From Chloroflexota bacterium (GTDB taxonomy: Bacteria > Chloroflexota > Anaerolineae > Aggregatilineales > UBA2796), in contig JAGHYP010000036.1 of NCBI GenBank assembly GCA_017743585.1, forward strand, positions 1-14,843: 14,843 bases of DNA, given 5' to 3'. Made by a program: the position numbers and the translations under genes. The notes under the pieces were generated by a model. The model saw nothing but the letters and a program-made list of their open reading frames with translations. It was not told where the DNA came from and ran no database searches. Positions 12,971 through 14,843 of this stretch are shown one piece after another; the stretch's first letter is position 1; each line of letters begins with the position of its first letter.

Positions 12971-14767
12971 TTGAACGGCTTGCGTGCGCCGCTGCTGGCG
13001 CTGTTTTTGGCGGTCGCCTTGCTGGCAGCGGTCATCGCCTTGCGCCTGTCCGAGTCGTCAATTCGTCCTCAGCCTGCTGCCACGCCCGTGACGCAAGCGC
13101 TGCCGAGCGCCACGCCGTTGCCGACTCGCGTTAGCGCTGAGCTATCAACTGCGCCCCCGCGTCCTGCTGCAGCATTGCCGCCTATTGAGCAAGGCGTCCT
13201 GCGCGAGGCGCTCATCGCGCCCAGCTGCATTCTGAAGCTCAACCCGCTCTTGGCAGGCTTCAATCAAGCCGATCGCGACGTGACTGCGTTGATCTTCGAA
13301 GGGCTGATGAAGACGGACGCCTATGGCAACGCCGTCCCGAGCTTAGCGGCGAGTCCGCCGCGCATCTCGAATGACGGTCTGACTTACGTCTTCACCCTGC
13401 GCGAGGATGTGCGCTGGCACGATGGCGAGCCGTTCACCAGCGCCGATGTGGTCTTCACCATTGGCCTGATGCAAGCGGAAGATTTCAGCGGCCCGCCCGA
13501 CCTGCGCAACTTCTGGCGGACTGTGGAAGTGGACGCGCTGGACGCGCAGACTGTGCGTTTCAAGTTGGCGCAGCCGCTTGCCACCTTCCTTGACTATTTG
13601 CGAATCGGCATTCTGCCTGAACACGCGATGCGCGGCGTCACGGGGCGCACGCTTATCACACATCCGTTCAACTTAAATCCGATCGGCACGGGCGCTTATC
13701 AATTTGAGCGGTTGCTGAGCGATGGCGTGCGCTTGCGCGGCGTCCGCTTACGCGCTGCGCCAACTTTCGCGGCGCGCCCAGAGGCAGCTGAAGGCTACAC
13801 GCTGCGCCAGCTCGACCTGATCTGTTATCCGACTTGGGAAGAGGCGCGCGCTGCTTTTGAGCGCGGCGAGGTCAGCAGCCTCTCTGAGGTGCCATCGGCA
13901 GTGGTGCAATCGCTCAGAGCGCTGCCGCTCACGCTGTACACAGCCTACAAGCCAGCCATCGGCGCGGTCATTTACAACTGGGCGAGCGACTCGGCGCCGT
14001 TCTTTCGCGATCTGCGCTTCAGGCAGGCGTTGGCGCGCAGCGTTGATCGGGCTGCGCTCGTGACGCGCTTCATGGCGGATCGGGCAGTGGTCGCCAACAC
14101 GCCGATCTTGCCAAGCTCGTGGGCATACGCGCCTGAGGTCAGCTGCCCTAGCTACGATCCCGACGCGCCCGAGGCAGCAGCGCGCAGCCTCGCGCAGGTG
14201 CGAATCACGCCGCCGCCTCCTAAGCGCGATCCAAGTGTGCCTGAGGCAGCGCAGCCGCCGCAACATCCAAGCTATCGTTTTCAGTTGTTGTTGAGCGATG
14301 ACGCGGCGCAGGCGGCGCTCGGGCAAGCTGTGGCTGAGGCGTGGCGTGCGCTCGGTCTAGGCGTGGAAGTAGTAGTGATAGATCGCGTGACTTTCCGCGA
14401 GCGCTTGGCAAACGGCAGCTTCGAGGCGGCGCTGGTCGAGCTTGACCTTGCGCCGAGCGCCGATCCTGATCCGTACAGCGTGTGGGGGCAAGTGCCGAGC
14501 GAGGGCGGGCTCAACTTTGGACGCTTGAATGATCGGCGCATCAGCGAGTTGCTAGAGGCGGCGCGCCAGACAACCGATGGCAGCGCGCGCGTGGCGCTCT
14601 ACGCTGAGTTTCAGCGCTTATTCTGCGACCGAGCAGCGGCGCTTATACTCTACTATCCAATCTACTATTACGGCGTTGACACGCGCTTATCAGGCGTTCA
14701 GCTGGGCTTCGTCAGCCAGCCTGCGGATCGCTTTCGAACGCTTGGCGCATGGCGCTGGTCAGAGTGA
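12971..14767 (+). CDS. Extracellular solute-binding protein, family 5 (oligopeptide/dipeptide type), membrane-anchored
   Basis: The protein has 598 residues from TTG 12971. An N-terminal hydrophobic segment (about residues 5-26) is followed by a Pro/Ala/Ser/Thr-rich linker to about 75, then the SBP_bac_5 fold. The family signature WHDGEPFTSADVVFTI starts at Trp149; DVTALIFEGLMKTD and FRQALARSVDRAALV are other landmarks. Such proteins deliver peptides, nickel or other ligands to ABC importers. There is no lipobox cysteine after the hydrophobic segment, so it is probably held by an uncleaved helix or released by signal peptidase I. A second Pro-rich insert (ITPPPPKRDP) lies in lobe 2. No permease or ATPase genes follow within the window. 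The frame stays open upstream through secG to 12677, but that extension has no coding character; the start beside AGGG is preferred. The ligand is unknown. Confidence 0.88.
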   Translation: MNGLRAPLLALFLAVALLAAVIALRLSESSIRPQPAATPVTQALPSATPLPTRVSAELSTAPPRPAAALPPIEQGVLREALIAPSCILKLNPLLAGFNQADRDVTALIFEGLMKTDAYGNAVPSLAASPPRISNDGLTYVFTLREDVRWHDGEPFTSADVVFTIGLMQAEDFSGPPDLRNFWRTVEVDALDAQTVRFKLAQPLATFLDYLRIGILPEHAMRGVTGRTLITHPFNLNPIGTGAYQFERLLSDGVRLRGVRLRAAPTFAARPEAAEGYTLRQLDLICYPTWEEARAAFERGEVSSLSEVPSAVVQSLRALPLTLYTAYKPAIGAVIYNWASDSAPFFRDLRFRQALARSVDRAALVTRFMADRAVVANTPILPSSWAYAPEVSCPSYDPDAPEAAARSLAQVRITPPPPKRDPSVPEAAQPPQHPSYRFQLLLSDDAAQAALGQAVAEAWRALGLGVEVVVIDRVTFRERLANGSFEAALVELDLAPSADPDPYSVWGQVPSEGGLNFGRLNDRRISELLEAARQTTDGSARVALYAEFQRLFCDRAAALILYYPIYYYGVDTRLSGVQLGFVSQPADRFRTLGAWRWSE

Positions 14768-14771
14768 GTTG

Positions 14772-14791
14772 GGACGAAATTTCGCGCGTCC
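14772..14791 (+). terminator. Possible stem-loop after the solute-binding protein gene
   Basis: GGACG (14772-14776) can pair with CGTCC (14787-14791), and a 10-bp palindrome CGAAATTTCG (14775-14784) overlaps the loop. It lies 4 nt after the stop codon. An A-rich stretch rather than a T-run follows, so it is a poor intrinsic terminator on the plus strand. Confidence 0.25.
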
Positions 14792-14805
14792 TGAAAAATT
14801 CCCTC

Positions 14806-14833
14806 TTGACAGTTGGGCGGAGTGTGCTACACT
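14806..14833 (+). promoter_or_regulatory. Strong sigma-70-type promoter at the right edge
   Basis: A perfect -35 TTGACA (14806-14811) is followed, after 16 nt, by TACACT (14828-14833), with TG at 14825-14826 giving an extended -10. It is the best promoter in the window. The start point would be near 14840, and the gene or RNA it drives lies beyond the end. Confidence 0.75.
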
Positions 14834-14843
14834 CTACACCAGC

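Noticed and set aside
3249..14767. Defence system, phage or mobile island
   Set aside because: The genes are housekeeping or polysaccharide functions with uniform composition. No integrase, transposase, inverted terminal repeat or toxin-antitoxin pair is visible; DprA alone is not evidence for a defence locus.

Overview
The window reads as an ordinary chromosomal segment of a GC-rich (roughly 60 %) bacterium, most likely a Chloroflexota member (Anaerolineae-like). The lineage call is an inference. It rests on the FhaA/FhaB-type FHA pair, the secG plus family-5 solute-binding protein pair, recognisable TTGACA/TATAAT-type promoters, frequent GTG/TTG starts and weak Shine-Dalgarno sequences, and the absence of any outer-membrane gene. 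No single marker proves it. The first 19 bases are not genomic: they are the Tn5/Nextera mosaic-end adapter, so the contig begins with untrimmed library sequence.

Layout. (1) 20-2851, minus strand: an FhaA-like gene (DUF3662 plus FHA) and an FhaB-like gene (membrane helix plus FHA), 2 nt apart, driven by a TATAAT promoter at 2891-2918. They are followed by an exporter-type ABC ATPase/permease that runs off the left edge just after its LSGGQR signature. (2) 2852-3248: a 397-nt intergenic region without a gene. (3) 3249-6483, plus strand: an SGNH/GDSL hydrolase, a GT4 glycosyltransferase and a polyprenyl-phosphate sugar-1-phosphate transferase, which together look like a small surface-polysaccharide cluster. 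(4) 6506-8491, minus strand: a KimA-type potassium transporter, converging on the cluster over a 22-nt gap. (5) 8690-10876, plus strand: dprA and manC (GDP-mannose synthesis), divergent from kimA across back-to-back promoters. (6) 10973-12646: a FakA-type fatty acid kinase. (7) 12726-14767: secG and a membrane-anchored family-5 solute-binding protein, then a strong promoter at the right edge for a gene outside the window.

How the genes connect. The phosphoglycosyltransferase would start a lipid-linked glycan, the GT4 would extend it, and ManC would supply GDP-mannose. The SGNH hydrolase could edit acyl groups on a glycan or lipid. FHA proteins commonly link Ser/Thr kinases to envelope growth, but no kinase lies in the window. 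KimA, DprA, FakA and SecG are housekeeping functions.

I see no CRISPR array, transposon, phage gene, tRNA or rRNA, and no convincing undescribed system. The points most worth a second look are the adapter artefact, several start-site corrections, the divergent kimA/dprA promoters, the hairpin and leaderless-type promoter at the GT4 gene, and the lipobox-less solute-binding protein beside secG.
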